DNA of 64,000 nucleotides from Candidatus Limicola stercorigallinarum (lineage in GTDB: Bacteria; Actinomycetota; Coriobacteriia; Coriobacteriales; Coriobacteriaceae). The notes under the pieces are model-generated. The model was given only the letters and a program-made list of their open reading frames with translations. It did no database searches and was not told the origin of the DNA. Shown here piece after piece: positions 9,477 to 20,696 of the stretch (the first letter of the stretch is position 1; each line of letters opens with the position of its first letter). The DNA lies in the NCBI GenBank assembly GCA_018711625.1, contig DVID01000014.1, positions 24,614-88,613 on the forward strand, read 5' to 3'. Made by a program: the position numbers and the translations under genes.

Positions 9477-11528
9477 GTGAACGCACAGCTTGTTGTTGTC
9501 ATCGCAGGTGCCATTCTTGTTGCGGCCATCTTGGGCTCCCTGCTCTTTTTGCGCGGCTATTCTAGTCGCTTTACCTTCGACACCAAAAATGGCACAAAGC
9601 CGCGCGCGGCAGAAGGGGAGGGCTCCACACCGGGCGTTGCCTTCAAAGGCCGCTTTACTCTTTTGACCGTCGGTATTGCCGCGATGTTCTCGGCGCTTGC
9701 GGCAAAGCTCTGGAGCATGCAGATGGTGAGTGCCGACTATTACGAAGATCTGGCGCAAACCAACCAAACGCGTACGGTTACCACGCCGGCGCCGCGCGGC
9801 CGCATTCTTGATCGCAACGGTACGCCGCTCGTCACCAATCGTGCTTCGCTTGCGGTTACCGCCTATCGCGACCTTGCTGACGATACGGTGCTCGTACGCC
9901 ATCTTTCCAACGTGCTCGGCATGCCCTATGTGGCGGTGCGCCGCAACATTCAAGACAATACCGAGGGCGCCCAGGCGCAGCACACCATTGCAACCGACGT
10001 GCGGCGCTCAACGGTGGCCTATATCCAAGAGCACGCGGGGGAGTTTCCGGGCGTCACCATCGATGAACGCTCGGAGCGCCAGTACCCCTACGGTACGCTT
10101 GCCTGCCACGTGCTGGGCTATACCGGCACCATCACGCAGGAGCAGCTCGATGCCCAAAGCGACGCCGACCCGTCTTCGGGCGATATCGTGTACCAGTCGG
10201 GCGATATTGTGGGCCAGGCCGGCGTAGAGATTCAGTACGAGCAGCTTCTGCAGGGTATTCGCGGCGAGCAAACGGTAACGGTAGACGCGCAGGGCAATGT
10301 GACGGGCCAGGCTGGTGCCGTGCCGCCGCGTGCGGGGTCCGATATCAAGCTCACACTTGACCTCAACATTCAGAAGGCCTGCGAAGATGGCCTGCAGCAT
10401 GCGATTGACCTTGCAAAGCAGGAGGGCTATGAAAACGCTGGCAACGGCGCCTGCATCTGCCTTGACTGCACCAATGGCGAGATTCTGGGTATGGCAAGTG
10501 CACCCACCTTCGATCCGTCGGTTTTTGTGGGCGGCATCTCTTCGGACGACTGGTCGGTTTTGAACAGCGAGGAGAGCGGACGGCCGCTTCTCAACCGTGC
10601 CGTTAGCGGCCAGTACATGTCCGCTTCCACCATCAAGGTGCTCTCCGCCCTTGCCGGTTTGGAATATGGCACCTATACCTCAACGCAAACAACGATTTGC
10701 ACTGGTTACTGGACGGGTAACGGCGAGGAGTGGGGCAAGCATTGCTGGCTGCATTCTGGTCACGGCACAATGAATCTACGCTCCGGTATTGCCAACTCCT
10801 GCGACCCGGTGTTTTACGACATCGGCAATGCGTTTTACTTCGATAAGGAAAACCCCGAAGGCCTGCAGGAGATGTTCCGCCGTTGGGGTCTTGGTAGCAA
10901 AACGGGCGTTGACCTGCCGAGCGAGGGCGAGGGCCGCGTGCCCGATGCCGAATGGAAAGAGAATTACTTCAAGGATTGGACAGACGCCGAGCGCTCTTGG
11001 AACCCGGGCGATATGACCAACATGGTCATTGGCCAGGGCGACCTGCTTGTGACGCCGCTCCAGATGGGCGTGGTCTACTGCGGCGTTGCCATGGGCGGCC
11101 TTGAGTACACGCCTCATATTCTGTACTCGGCTGTGGCACGTGATGGCGAGGGCGATGCCTGGCGCTATAACGAGTCGGGCAGCAAGGAGCGCCTTACGGC
11201 AAAGGTTCACTCAGACGCTGATCTGGCGTTGGTCAAAGGTGGTCTTCACGACATGATCTATTCCACCAGTGCTGATACCGCCTCGCATTTTGTGAACCTT
11301 CCCGTGGAAGTCGCGGGCAAGTCGGGCACGGGCGAGAAGTCGGGCGAAGATGAGTATTCCTGGTTCTGCGCATATGCGCCCGCCGATGATCCGAAGTATG
11401 TTGTGGTATCGCTGCTCGAACAGGGCGGCGGCGGTTCTGCCGTGGCCCTTCGCGCCGTGCGCGATGTGCTGGGCGTGATCTACAACAGTCCCGACGGCTC
11501 TACCGCCGTTGATAACAATACGCGCTAG
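9477..11528 (+). CDS. mrdA: Penicillin-binding protein 2 (elongasome transpeptidase)
   Basis: APRGRILDRNGTPLVTNR; SASTIKVL (SxxK), SCD (SxN-like position), KSGTGE (KTG); precedes rodA. Confidence 0.92.
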   Translation: MNAQLVVVIAGAILVAAILGSLLFLRGYSSRFTFDTKNGTKPRAAEGEGSTPGVAFKGRFTLLTVGIAAMFSALAAKLWSMQMVSADYYEDLAQTNQTRTVTTPAPRGRILDRNGTPLVTNRASLAVTAYRDLADDTVLVRHLSNVLGMPYVAVRRNIQDNTEGAQAQHTIATDVRRSTVAYIQEHAGEFPGVTIDERSERQYPYGTLACHVLGYTGTITQEQLDAQSDADPSSGDIVYQSGDIVGQAGVEIQYEQLLQGIRGEQTVTVDAQGNVTGQAGAVPPRAGSDIKLTLDLNIQKACEDGLQHAIDLAKQEGYENAGNGACICLDCTNGEILGMASAPTFDPSVFVGGISSDDWSVLNSEESGRPLLNRAVSGQYMSASTIKVLSALAGLEYGTYTSTQTTICTGYWTGNGEEWGKHCWLHSGHGTMNLRSGIANSCDPVFYDIGNAFYFDKENPEGLQEMFRRWGLGSKTGVDLPSEGEGRVPDAEWKENYFKDWTDAERSWNPGDMTNMVIGQGDLLVTPLQMGVVYCGVAMGGLEYTPHILYSAVARDGEGDAWRYNESGSKERLTAKVHSDADLALVKGGLHDMIYSTSADTASHFVNLPVEVAGKSGTGEKSGEDEYSWFCAYAPADDPKYVVVSLLEQGGGGSAVALRAVRDVLGVIYNSPDGSTAVDNNTR

Positions 11529-11538
11529 GGGAGAAGTT

Positions 11539-12747
11539 ATGGCACCATCTACCGCGCGCGCCGCTTCTGCCAAAAGCTTAAAGCGCGTCAACAAAAAGAT
11601 GACATCCTCGCAGGGTGGAATCAGGGATATGTTCCACCTGGGCGTGATGTTTGCCTGGATCGCCTTGTTGGCCTATGGCACCCTTATCATCTGGGCCGCC
11701 TCGCAGTCCATCGCGGATGCTTCGTTTTCGCGTCATCTTCTGGGCATTGGTATCGGCGTCGTCCTCATGGTCATCGCTTGGCGGTGCGACCTGCGCGAGC
11801 TTGCCAACATGTCCACCGCCCTTTTGGTGATTGACCTCGTGCTCATCTTTTTGCCTAATGTTCCCGGTCTTTCGGTTACGGCAAAAGGCATGACCGGCTG
11901 GATTCGCGTTCCCCTCATCGGGCTCAACTTTCAGCCCGTTGAACTGGTGAAACTGGTAACCATCTTCTTTATCTCGGCGCTCGGCGCGCAGTACAACGGT
12001 CGCATTGATACCGTGCGCGACTACATCAAACTCTGCGCCATGCTCGCCGTGCCGTTTCTTGCCGTAGTGGTTCAGGGCGACTTGGGCTCAGGCCTGGTGG
12101 TCTTCTTCTCGGGCGCGGTCATTATCATGATGAGCGGTGCGCGCAAGGAATGGGTGCTTTCCACCATCGCCATCATTATTGGATTGGTTTCGCTCATCCT
12201 GGCAACCGATTCGCTCATCGATAGTGTTCTGGGCGACGGCGCGTCCATCATCAAGAGCTACCAGATGAACCGCCTGCTTGTATTCATCGATCCCACATCG
12301 GATACGTCGGAGACGGGCTATCAGCTTCAGCAATCGCTCATTGCGGTGGGCTCGGGCGGCTTCTTTGGCAAGGGCATCGGTAACGCTACGCAGTCAACCT
12401 CGGGCTTTCTACCCGAGGCACATACCGACTTTGTGTTTGCCTTCGTGTCCGAGACCTTTGGCTTTGTTGGAGCTTTCTTGCTTCTGGTGCTTTTTGTGCT
12501 GCTCATGATTTCAACCGTGCGTGTTGCCATCAAACAAGACTCACTCTTTTTAAAGCTGGCGGCCGTGGGCATTGTTGGCATGTGGATGTTCCAGATTTTT
12601 GAGAATATCGGCATGTGCATTGGCATGATGCCGATTACCGGTATTCCGTTGCCGTTTATCAGTTTCGGATCGTCCTCAATGATCATCCAATGCTTGGCGA
12701 TTGGAATCGTGCAGTCCATTTGGTATCACCGAACAAAAGCGGCGTAA
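11539..12747 (+). CDS. rodA: Rod shape-determining protein RodA (SEDS family)
   Basis: GWIRVPLIGLNFQPVELVKLVTIFFISALGAQY, LPEAHTDFVFAFVSETFGFVGAF, PLPFISFGSSSM; ORF 11509..12747, start likely ATG 11539. Confidence 0.93.
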   Translation: MAPSTARAASAKSLKRVNKKMTSSQGGIRDMFHLGVMFAWIALLAYGTLIIWAASQSIADASFSRHLLGIGIGVVLMVIAWRCDLRELANMSTALLVIDLVLIFLPNVPGLSVTAKGMTGWIRVPLIGLNFQPVELVKLVTIFFISALGAQYNGRIDTVRDYIKLCAMLAVPFLAVVVQGDLGSGLVVFFSGAVIIMMSGARKEWVLSTIAIIIGLVSLILATDSLIDSVLGDGASIIKSYQMNRLLVFIDPTSDTSETGYQLQQSLIAVGSGGFFGKGIGNATQSTSGFLPEAHTDFVFAFVSETFGFVGAFLLLVLFVLLMISTVRVAIKQDSLFLKLAAVGIVGMWMFQIFENIGMCIGMMPITGIPLPFISFGSSSMIIQCLAIGIVQSIWYHRTKAA

Positions 12748-12766
12748 TTCAAAAGGAGGAACCTCC

Positions 12767-13648
12767 ATGCGTGTTCCCTTTGACATGTTGTTAGGGGCTC
12801 TTAAGCAGAGCGCTGGTGCACGGCGAGATGCCGCCGCTTCTATTCGCGTCGCCGTGTATGTTGATGCCGGTGCGTCATCCTTTTTGATTGAGACGGTGCG
12901 CGACGCGTTTGTTCCGCAAACCACCAACGGGCTGGTGCGTGTGGCACCGCTTGAGATGCGTCCCACGCAGCCAAAGGCAGATACCGACATTATCCTGGTG
13001 GTAACCTCGGGGTCCGACATTGTGCAAGCAGCCGTTCAGGAGCTTGTTATCTCGGGAGCGCCGGTGGTGGTGCTGGCCGAGTCGAGCGTGGAGGTACCAT
13101 TCATTGAGCGCGATACGCCCATGCTTGGCCTTATTTGCGCTACCGAGGCTGATCATCTTCTCGATTCGCTTGCGAGCTGGATTTTGAGCCGCACCGAGAA
13201 GGCCGATGCCTTTGCGGCCAACTTCACCTTTATGCGCTCGGCAGTGACGAACGAGATCGTGCGTTCTGCAGCGGTTACAAACGCCGTTACGGGCGCGTTT
13301 ATGTTTATCCCTGGAGCCAATTATCCCGTGATGACCGTTGCCCAAGCCGGCATGGCGCTGCGTTTGGCATCTATTCATGGCTATAAGATTGCGCCTGAGC
13401 GCGTCTACGAGGTGGCTGGCGTGGCTGTTGCCGGACTTGTGTTTCGTGGTGCGGCACGCGCTATGACGCAACGCCTTCCAAAGTGTGCGTTTCTCATCAG
13501 GGGTGGCGTTGGTGGCCTGGGAACGCTTGCCATGGGTGTTGCCTTGAACGCTGCTTACGAGCGCGGCATAGATTATGCGCCCCTCAATCAATGGGTGGGG
13601 TCAGTGGCCAGTAAGCTAAAAGGTGCTACCGCTGCGTCTGCGCAGTAG
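12767..13648 (+). CDS. DUF697/YcjF-like protein of unknown function
   Basis: C-terminal Gly/Ala-rich hydrophobic region PGANYPVMTVAQAGMALRLASIHGYKI...GGVGGLGTLAMGVALNAAYERGIDY; AAAAGGAGGA before ATG 12767. Confidence 0.6.
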   Translation: MRVPFDMLLGALKQSAGARRDAAASIRVAVYVDAGASSFLIETVRDAFVPQTTNGLVRVAPLEMRPTQPKADTDIILVVTSGSDIVQAAVQELVISGAPVVVLAESSVEVPFIERDTPMLGLICATEADHLLDSLASWILSRTEKADAFAANFTFMRSAVTNEIVRSAAVTNAVTGAFMFIPGANYPVMTVAQAGMALRLASIHGYKIAPERVYEVAGVAVAGLVFRGAARAMTQRLPKCAFLIRGGVGGLGTLAMGVALNAAYERGIDYAPLNQWVGSVASKLKGATAASAQ

Positions 13649-13673
13649 GAATAGAACGTATAAAGGAGACTAC

Positions 13674-15551
13674 GTGCGAACTATCTACCAGAATCGTTTT
13701 TCTGAGCTTGAGCCTTTGCTCGAGCAGGTAGAGAAGCCAAGCCGCTATCTCAACCACGAGTGGGGCGCCTGCCATAAGCCCGACGCCGCCTACCATGTGT
13801 GCCTCATTTATCCAGATGTGTATGAGGTGGGCCTGCCCAACCAAGGCATTGCTATTTTGTACGCTGCCCTCAATAAGGTCGAGGGTATTGCGTGCGAGCG
13901 CTCGTACGTGCCCTGGGTCGATATGGCTGATGCCATGCGTACACACAAGGTGCCCTTGCTGTCTCTTGAGGGGGCGGCCCCCGTCTCGTCTTTTGATATC
14001 GTGGGTATCCATATTCCTCACGAGATGGCTTGTACCAACTATCTTGAGGCGCTCGACCTCGCCGGTATTCCGCTCTTGGCGGCGGACCGTGACGAAGATG
14101 ATCCCATCGTTATCGGCGGTGGCCCTTCGGTCTATAACCCTGAGCCGTTCTGCGAGTTCTTTGATGCCCTGCTCATTGGCGAGGGCGAGGAGCATATTGT
14201 AGAGGTGTGCGAGGAGCATCGCCGCCTGCGCGATGCCGGCGCCACCCGCGCACAGATTCTCGAGGCGCTTTCTCGCATTCCGGGTACCTATGTTCCCTCG
14301 TACTACAAGGTCTCCTTCGATGAGTCCTGCACCGTCCATGGTTACACCACGCCGAAGGCGGGACGCGACGTTCCTGCTGTTGTAAACAAGCGCGTGGTTG
14401 AGCACTTCGGAGATACGGACCCGCTCACGCAGACCATTGTGCCTTTTGCCCAGCTCGTGCACGACCGTCTCTCCATTGAGGTGCTCCGCGGGTGCGCCCG
14501 CGGGTGCCGGTTCTGCCAGGCGGGCATCACGTATCGACCGGTGCGTGAGCGCACGCCCGACCAGGTGGTCTCGGCCGTCATGCGTGGTCTTGAGCGTACG
14601 GGATACGACGAGGTCTCGCTAACCTCACTTTCTACCACCGACCACTCCTGCTGCGGCTCTATTCTCACGCGGCTCAATCGGCGTCTTGAAGATACCGGTA
14701 TCTCGGTGTCCATCCCTTCTCAGCGTCTTGATTCCTTTGGTGTTGATATGGCGCTTGAGGTGGCGGGGGAGAAAAAGGGTGGTCTTACCTTCGCTCCCGA
14801 GGCGGGCAGCCAGCGCCTGCGCGACGTGATTAATAAAAACGTCACGGAGGATGATCTTGACCGTGCGGCTCGTGCAGCTTTTGCCGCCGGTTGGCGACGC
14901 ATGAAGCTCTACTTTATGATGGGCCTTCCTACCGAGACGGACGAGGATATTGTGGCCATTGCACGCCTGGCCGACCACGTGGTTGCTTTAGGCCAGGAGA
15001 TTGTGCCCAAATCTCAGCGCGGCTCGGTCTCGGTCTCTATTTCGGTTTCGGTGTTCATCCCCAAGGCACACACCCCGTTCCAGTGGTGTGGCCAGCTTCC
15101 CGATGATGAGGTTCGCCGTCGTCAGCAGTTGCTTATCCACAGCGTCACCTCGCGTCAGGTTCGCGTGCACTATCATGATGCATCCACCTCGCTCATTGAG
15201 GCCGTGCTTTCGCGCGGAGGGCGCGACCTTATGCCCGTTATCTTGGGGGCATGGCAGCGCGGGGCACGCTTTGATGCGTGGACGGAGCAGTTTGACCTTA
15301 AGCGCTGGGAGGATGCTGCTGAGGAGGCGGGCATCGACCTTCGTGCGGTTGCTCAAGAGATTTTTGATGTTGATGAACATCTTCCCTGGGAGCATGTAAG
15401 TCCTGGCGTGACGCCCGGTTTTCTTAAGCGCGAGTGGCGCCGTGCCTTGGAGGGCGTTACCACGAGTGACTGTACGCGCACGTCGTGCACCGGCTGCGGT
15501 ATTTGCCCCACGCTGGGTGTCGAGAATGAATTGGTAGGTGAGCGTGCATGA
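13674..15551 (+). CDS. TIGR03960-family B12-binding-domain/radical SAM protein
   Basis: ORF 13623..15551; YPDVYEVGLPNQGIAILY, EVLRGCARGCRFCQAGITYRPVRER (CxxxCxxC), GLTFAPEAGSQRLRDVINKNV; GTG 13674. Confidence 0.88.
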   Translation: MRTIYQNRFSELEPLLEQVEKPSRYLNHEWGACHKPDAAYHVCLIYPDVYEVGLPNQGIAILYAALNKVEGIACERSYVPWVDMADAMRTHKVPLLSLEGAAPVSSFDIVGIHIPHEMACTNYLEALDLAGIPLLAADRDEDDPIVIGGGPSVYNPEPFCEFFDALLIGEGEEHIVEVCEEHRRLRDAGATRAQILEALSRIPGTYVPSYYKVSFDESCTVHGYTTPKAGRDVPAVVNKRVVEHFGDTDPLTQTIVPFAQLVHDRLSIEVLRGCARGCRFCQAGITYRPVRERTPDQVVSAVMRGLERTGYDEVSLTSLSTTDHSCCGSILTRLNRRLEDTGISVSIPSQRLDSFGVDMALEVAGEKKGGLTFAPEAGSQRLRDVINKNVTEDDLDRAARAAFAAGWRRMKLYFMMGLPTETDEDIVAIARLADHVVALGQEIVPKSQRGSVSVSISVSVFIPKAHTPFQWCGQLPDDEVRRRQQLLIHSVTSRQVRVHYHDASTSLIEAVLSRGGRDLMPVILGAWQRGARFDAWTEQFDLKRWEDAAEEAGIDLRAVAQEIFDVDEHLPWEHVSPGVTPGFLKREWRRALEGVTTSDCTRTSCTGCGICPTLGVENELVGERA

Positions 15552-16297
15552 TCGAGCCTCAGCTGTTCAAGCTGCGCGTGCGCTATGTAAAAGAGGGGCG
15601 TCTGCGCTACCTGGCCCATCTTGAAGTGTTGCGCACGGTGGAGCGCATCGTACGTCGTGCGGGTTTGCCGTATGCGGTGACGCAGGGCTTCTCTCCCCAT
15701 ATGCGTGCTGGTTTTTCCTCCGCGCTTCCCGTGGGAACGGGTTCTACCTGCGAATGGTTTGACCTGGTGCTTACCGATTACATACCTGCAGACCGCGCAC
15801 TTGCTGCACTTGCCGATGCAGCGCCTGCCGACCTGAAGCCGGTGGAGGCAGGATATATAGACATGCGCTCGGACGCGCTTACTGCCGCCATCACGCGCGT
15901 GGCGTATGAACTCGCCATGCAACCTACAGGTGCGTGCACACGTGAGGAACTCCAGGCTTCAATGGATAAGGTGATCCGGCAAGGATCGTTGAGCTATCGG
16001 CGTGGAGCGAAGACAAAAACGCTTGATATCGCGGGGACGCTCGTCTCGTACACGCTTTCTGAGGCAGACGGCTCGTGGTTGCTTGCGCTTGACACGCGTA
16101 TTAGCAACGAGGGCGCTATGCGGCCGGAGCTTTTGCTTGCTGCGGCCGATGCGTTGTGCGCACAGCCTGGGCAGGAGCCTGAGCTTGCCATTGGACCTCA
16201 GCACTATACGTGCGTTGCGCAGGTACGCATTTGTCGTGTGGCGCAATGGTGTGAGCTCAAAGACGGTACGCTTGTGTCTCCACTTGCGCGGGCCTAG
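15548..16297 (+). CDS. TIGR03936-family radical SAM-associated protein (DUF2344)
   Basis: KLRVRYVKEGRLRYLAHLEVLRTVERIVRRAGLPYAVTQGFSPHMRAGFSSALPVG; overlaps upstream stop. Confidence 0.85.
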   Translation: MIEPQLFKLRVRYVKEGRLRYLAHLEVLRTVERIVRRAGLPYAVTQGFSPHMRAGFSSALPVGTGSTCEWFDLVLTDYIPADRALAALADAAPADLKPVEAGYIDMRSDALTAAITRVAYELAMQPTGACTREELQASMDKVIRQGSLSYRRGAKTKTLDIAGTLVSYTLSEADGSWLLALDTRISNEGAMRPELLLAAADALCAQPGQEPELAIGPQHYTCVAQVRICRVAQWCELKDGTLVSPLARA

Positions 16298-16405
16298 AGT
16301 CCACGCGTGGGTGCGGACGCATCCAAGGAGGCTCCACGGTACGCCTCCACAGACTCGGTATGTTATGAACTTGTGGATGTGACCTGCACGTTAGGATTCT
16401 TTTCA

Positions 16406-16434
16406 TTGACGTGCCAGATTCAGCCTGCTACTAT
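16406..16434 (+). promoter_or_regulatory. Putative sigma70-type promoter of rplU-rpmA
   Basis: TTGACG-N17-TACTAT. Confidence 0.65.
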
Positions 16435-16474
16435 ATTCGGCTGTTGCACTACCATATGCATGAAGGGTTACAGA

Positions 16475-16846
16475 ATGTACGCAATCGTTTCCACAGGCGG
16501 CAAGCAGTATAAAGTCGCCGCCGACGACGTGATCAACGTCGAGAAGATCGAGGGCGAGATCGGCGATAAGGTCGAGCTTCCCGTTATCTTCCTCAATGAT
16601 GGCAAGAAGATCATCACCGATGCCGCTAAGCTTGCTAAGGCCAAGGTTACGGCTGAGATTGTTGATCAGTTCAAGGGCGAGAAGCAGCTTGTCTTCAAGT
16701 TCAAGAAGCGTAAGCGCTATCGTCGCCTCAAGGGTCATCGTCAGCAGCTCACGCGCCTGAAGATCACCAAGGTGCAGGCTACGTCGCGTGCTGCCAAGAA
16801 GACCGCCACCGATGCTGAGGCTGCGGCCCCGGCTGCCACCGAGTAG
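16475..16846 (+). CDS. rplU: 50S ribosomal protein L21
   Basis: MYAIVSTGGKQYKVAADDVINVEKI...KFKKRKRYRRLKGHRQQLTRLKI. Confidence 0.97.
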   Translation: MYAIVSTGGKQYKVAADDVINVEKIEGEIGDKVELPVIFLNDGKKIITDAAKLAKAKVTAEIVDQFKGEKQLVFKFKKRKRYRRLKGHRQQLTRLKITKVQATSRAAKKTATDAEAAAPAATE

Positions 16847-16881
16847 CGACCATACGCGACACGAAAGAGCAGGTATAAGAC

Positions 16882-17139
16882 ATGGCACACAAAAAAGGAC
16901 TCGGTTCCTCCCGTAATGGTCGCGACTCCCGCGGCCAGCGCCTGGGCTGCAAGCGCTTCGCCGGCCAGACCGTGACGACGGGCACCATTCTCGTTCGTCA
17001 GCACGGCACGCACATCCACCCCGGCGTAAACGTGGGCCGCGGCAAGGATGATACGCTGTTCGCCCTTGTTGATGGCACCGTTGAGTATACGCGTGGCATC
17101 AAGCATAGGGTCAACGTCCGTCCCTTCGCGAACGCGTAA
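16882..17139 (+). CDS. rpmA: 50S ribosomal protein L27
   Basis: [31 protein letters not shown]. Confidence 0.98.
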   Translation: MAHKKGLGSSRNGRDSRGQRLGCKRFAGQTVTTGTILVRQHGTHIHPGVNVGRGKDDTLFALVDGTVEYTRGIKHRVNVRPFANA

Positions 17140-17165
17140 CGCAACCCTTCATAGAGCGTATATTC

Positions 17166-17199
17166 GGGAGGCTCTCACACCGTGAGGGTCTCCCTTTTT
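17166..17199 (+). terminator. Intrinsic terminator between rpmA and obgE
   Basis: 13-bp stem GGGAGGCTCTCAC-ACC-GTGAGGGTCTCCC (some G-U pairs) followed by TTTTT. Confidence 0.85.
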
Positions 17200-17201
17200 A
17201 G

Positions 17202-18653
<1,452 letters not shown>

Positions 18654-18656
18654 GAG

Positions 18657-19331
18657 GTGAGCAATATGGATGGGAACGAGCGGCAGAGCCTGCCCACAAT
18701 TGAAGCTCGCGCGGGGAAACCTCGCCGCCTGGGCATCATGGGCGGCACCTTCGATCCCATCCATTACGGTCATCTGGTCACGGCCGAGCAGGCTCGCGAG
18801 GCGCTCGACCTCGACCTCGTACTCTTTATGCCGTCGGGCAATCCCGCCTTTAAGCAAGATCAGGAGGTTTCAAGTCCTGAGGATCGTTATGCCATGACGG
18901 TGCTTGCTACGGCGGCAAATCCTGCCTTCTATGCGAGTCGCTTTGAGATCGATCGCCCGGGCATCACCTATACCGTAGATACGCTGCGCGCCTTGCGTGC
19001 TGCCTATGACGACGATGTGGAGCTCTATTTCATCACGGGTGCCGATGCCATCATGGATATCCTCACCTGGCACAACGCCCAGGAGATGGCGTCTCTTGCC
19101 ACCTTTATTGCGGCAACGCGCCCGGGGTATGACATCAACAAGGCCTGCCTGCGCATCGAGAGCTCGGGATATCCCTTCGACGTGCGCTATATCGAGATTC
19201 CTGCGCTTGCCATCTCGTCCACCAACATTCGCACACGTGTGGCTGAGGGCAAGAGCGTTCGCTATCTTACGAGCGAGTCGGTCATTGGCTACATCAATAA
19301 AAACGACCTGTACACTCACGCCAACGCGTGA
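18657..19331 (+). CDS. nadD: Nicotinate-nucleotide adenylyltransferase
   Basis: GIMGGTFDPIHYGHLVTAEQAREAL; ISSTNIRTRVAEGKSVRYL. Confidence 0.95.
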   Translation: MSNMDGNERQSLPTIEARAGKPRRLGIMGGTFDPIHYGHLVTAEQAREALDLDLVLFMPSGNPAFKQDQEVSSPEDRYAMTVLATAANPAFYASRFEIDRPGITYTVDTLRALRAAYDDDVELYFITGADAIMDILTWHNAQEMASLATFIAATRPGYDINKACLRIESSGYPFDVRYIEIPALAISSTNIRTRVAEGKSVRYLTSESVIGYINKNDLYTHANA

Positions 19332-20002
19332 TGCGGGGAGGGGATTGCATGGGTTTTGGTAAGGTTCGTCCAGTCTCTGAGCTTGAGGTGTTTTCCGCCG
19401 AGGAGCGCGAGCGCTTGAGCGATGTTGAGGCTAAGCTCGCCGTGCGCATGAAGGAAGCTAAGAAGCGCCATGTGCATACGCTTGGCGTTGCCGCCTGTGC
19501 TACCGAGATGGCCAAGGTCTACGGGGTGGATCAGTACGAGGCGGCACTTGCTGGCCTTTTGCACGACTGGGACAAGGTCATCCCTGACGATGAGCTGGTG
19601 GCTCGCGCCTTGCATTATGGGGTGCCCATTGTGGGCGCACCCGCTCTCGCCGCGCCGCTTCTGCATGGGCCGGTTGCCGCCTATGAGTTGCCACAGCTCC
19701 TCCCAGATCTTCCTCAGACGGTTCTTCAGGCTATCTCCCGGCATACGGTGGGTGCGTGTGACATGACTCCTCTCGATATGGTGGTTTTTGTTGCCGATGC
19801 CATAGAGCCTGGCCGTCGGGGCGACTATGCCGATCGCCTGCGTGAGCAGGTGGGTACCATTACCCTAGACGAGCTCTTCTTCCAGTGCTTTGCACAAGGG
19901 CTCGTGTACGTTATCAACACCGGGCGCTACCTTTATCCCACTGCGCTCGACATTTATAATCATTACGCCTGTTTGCGCGACAACAAGAAAGGTCTTGCAT
20001 GA
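19328..20002 (+). CDS. yqeK: HD-domain protein, YqeK family
   Basis: KKRHVHTLGVAACATEMAKVYGVD..AALAGLLHDWDK; nadD-yqeK-rsfS order; start may be ATG 19349. Confidence 0.88.
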   Translation: MMRGGDCMGFGKVRPVSELEVFSAEERERLSDVEAKLAVRMKEAKKRHVHTLGVAACATEMAKVYGVDQYEAALAGLLHDWDKVIPDDELVARALHYGVPIVGAPALAAPLLHGPVAAYELPQLLPDLPQTVLQAISRHTVGACDMTPLDMVVFVADAIEPGRRGDYADRLREQVGTITLDELFFQCFAQGLVYVINTGRYLYPTALDIYNHYACLRDNKKGLA

Positions 20003-20496
20003 CAACAGAACCCATCGATTCCGAGATTATCGCCAACGACATGGTTGACGAGGCTATCGTTGCCGAAGACGAGCTTGATGAGGCTCGCAACAAAAGCTTT
20101 GCCACGCGTGACGACCGCCAGGCGGCTTCGCTTTCCACCTCGGGCGTGGCGGCCGAGACGGTGGCCCGCGCTGCCGCCCAGGCTGCATACGATAAGAAGG
20201 CCGAGGACATTTGCGTTCTTGACCTGACGCAGCTCTCCGACGTCTGCGATTACTTTGTAATTGCGACGGGTGCCAACGCCCGCCTTGCCGACACTATTGT
20301 GGACGAGGTGGAGGAGAAGGTTGCCAAGAGTTGCGGCGAGCATCCGTTCTCCATTGAGGGGCGCGACGAACGCTCTTGGATCCTTATGGACTACGGCTCG
20401 GTGATTGTGCACGTATTCAAACCCGAGGCGCGCGATTACTACCGCCTCGAGAAGCTCTGGGGCGACGCCCCCAAGCTTGACCTTGAGCTTGTGTAA
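19999..20496 (+). CDS. rsfS: Ribosome silencing factor RsfS
   Basis: KKAEDICVLDLTQLSDVCDYFVIATGANARLADTIVDEVEEK...SWILMDYGSVIVHVF. Confidence 0.93.
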   Translation: MTTEPIDSEIIANDMVDEAIVAEDELDEARNKSFATRDDRQAASLSTSGVAAETVARAAAQAAYDKKAEDICVLDLTQLSDVCDYFVIATGANARLADTIVDEVEEKVAKSCGEHPFSIEGRDERSWILMDYGSVIVHVFKPEARDYYRLEKLWGDAPKLDLELV

Positions 20497-20508
20497 TACG
20501 GCGTTTTC

Positions 20509-20546
20509 ACGATCCGTCTGCTCTTAGGAGCCGGCGGATCGTTTGT
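20509..20546 (+). terminator. Terminator after rsfS
   Basis: ACGATCCG...CGGATCGT outer stem with inner GCTC/GAGC, then TTTGTT. Confidence 0.7.
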
Positions 20547-20663
20547 TATCTTCGGGGTGTTCTTCAGGAGTCGGTGTTCTTGTCGGGAGAAGGCTGGTGA
20601 CAAGGATGAAGAAACTTCTTGATAATCCCTTGGTACCGCTCATGCAGCCATAGCTGTCGAAGG

Positions 20664-20696
20664 GATGCCCGCCTGCTCGTTATAGCGGCGGGCATC
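20664..20696 (-). terminator. Hairpin abutting the dinB stop codon
   Basis: GATGCCCGC...GCGGGCATC perfect inverted repeat next to TAA of dinB; no clear T-run. Confidence 0.5.
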
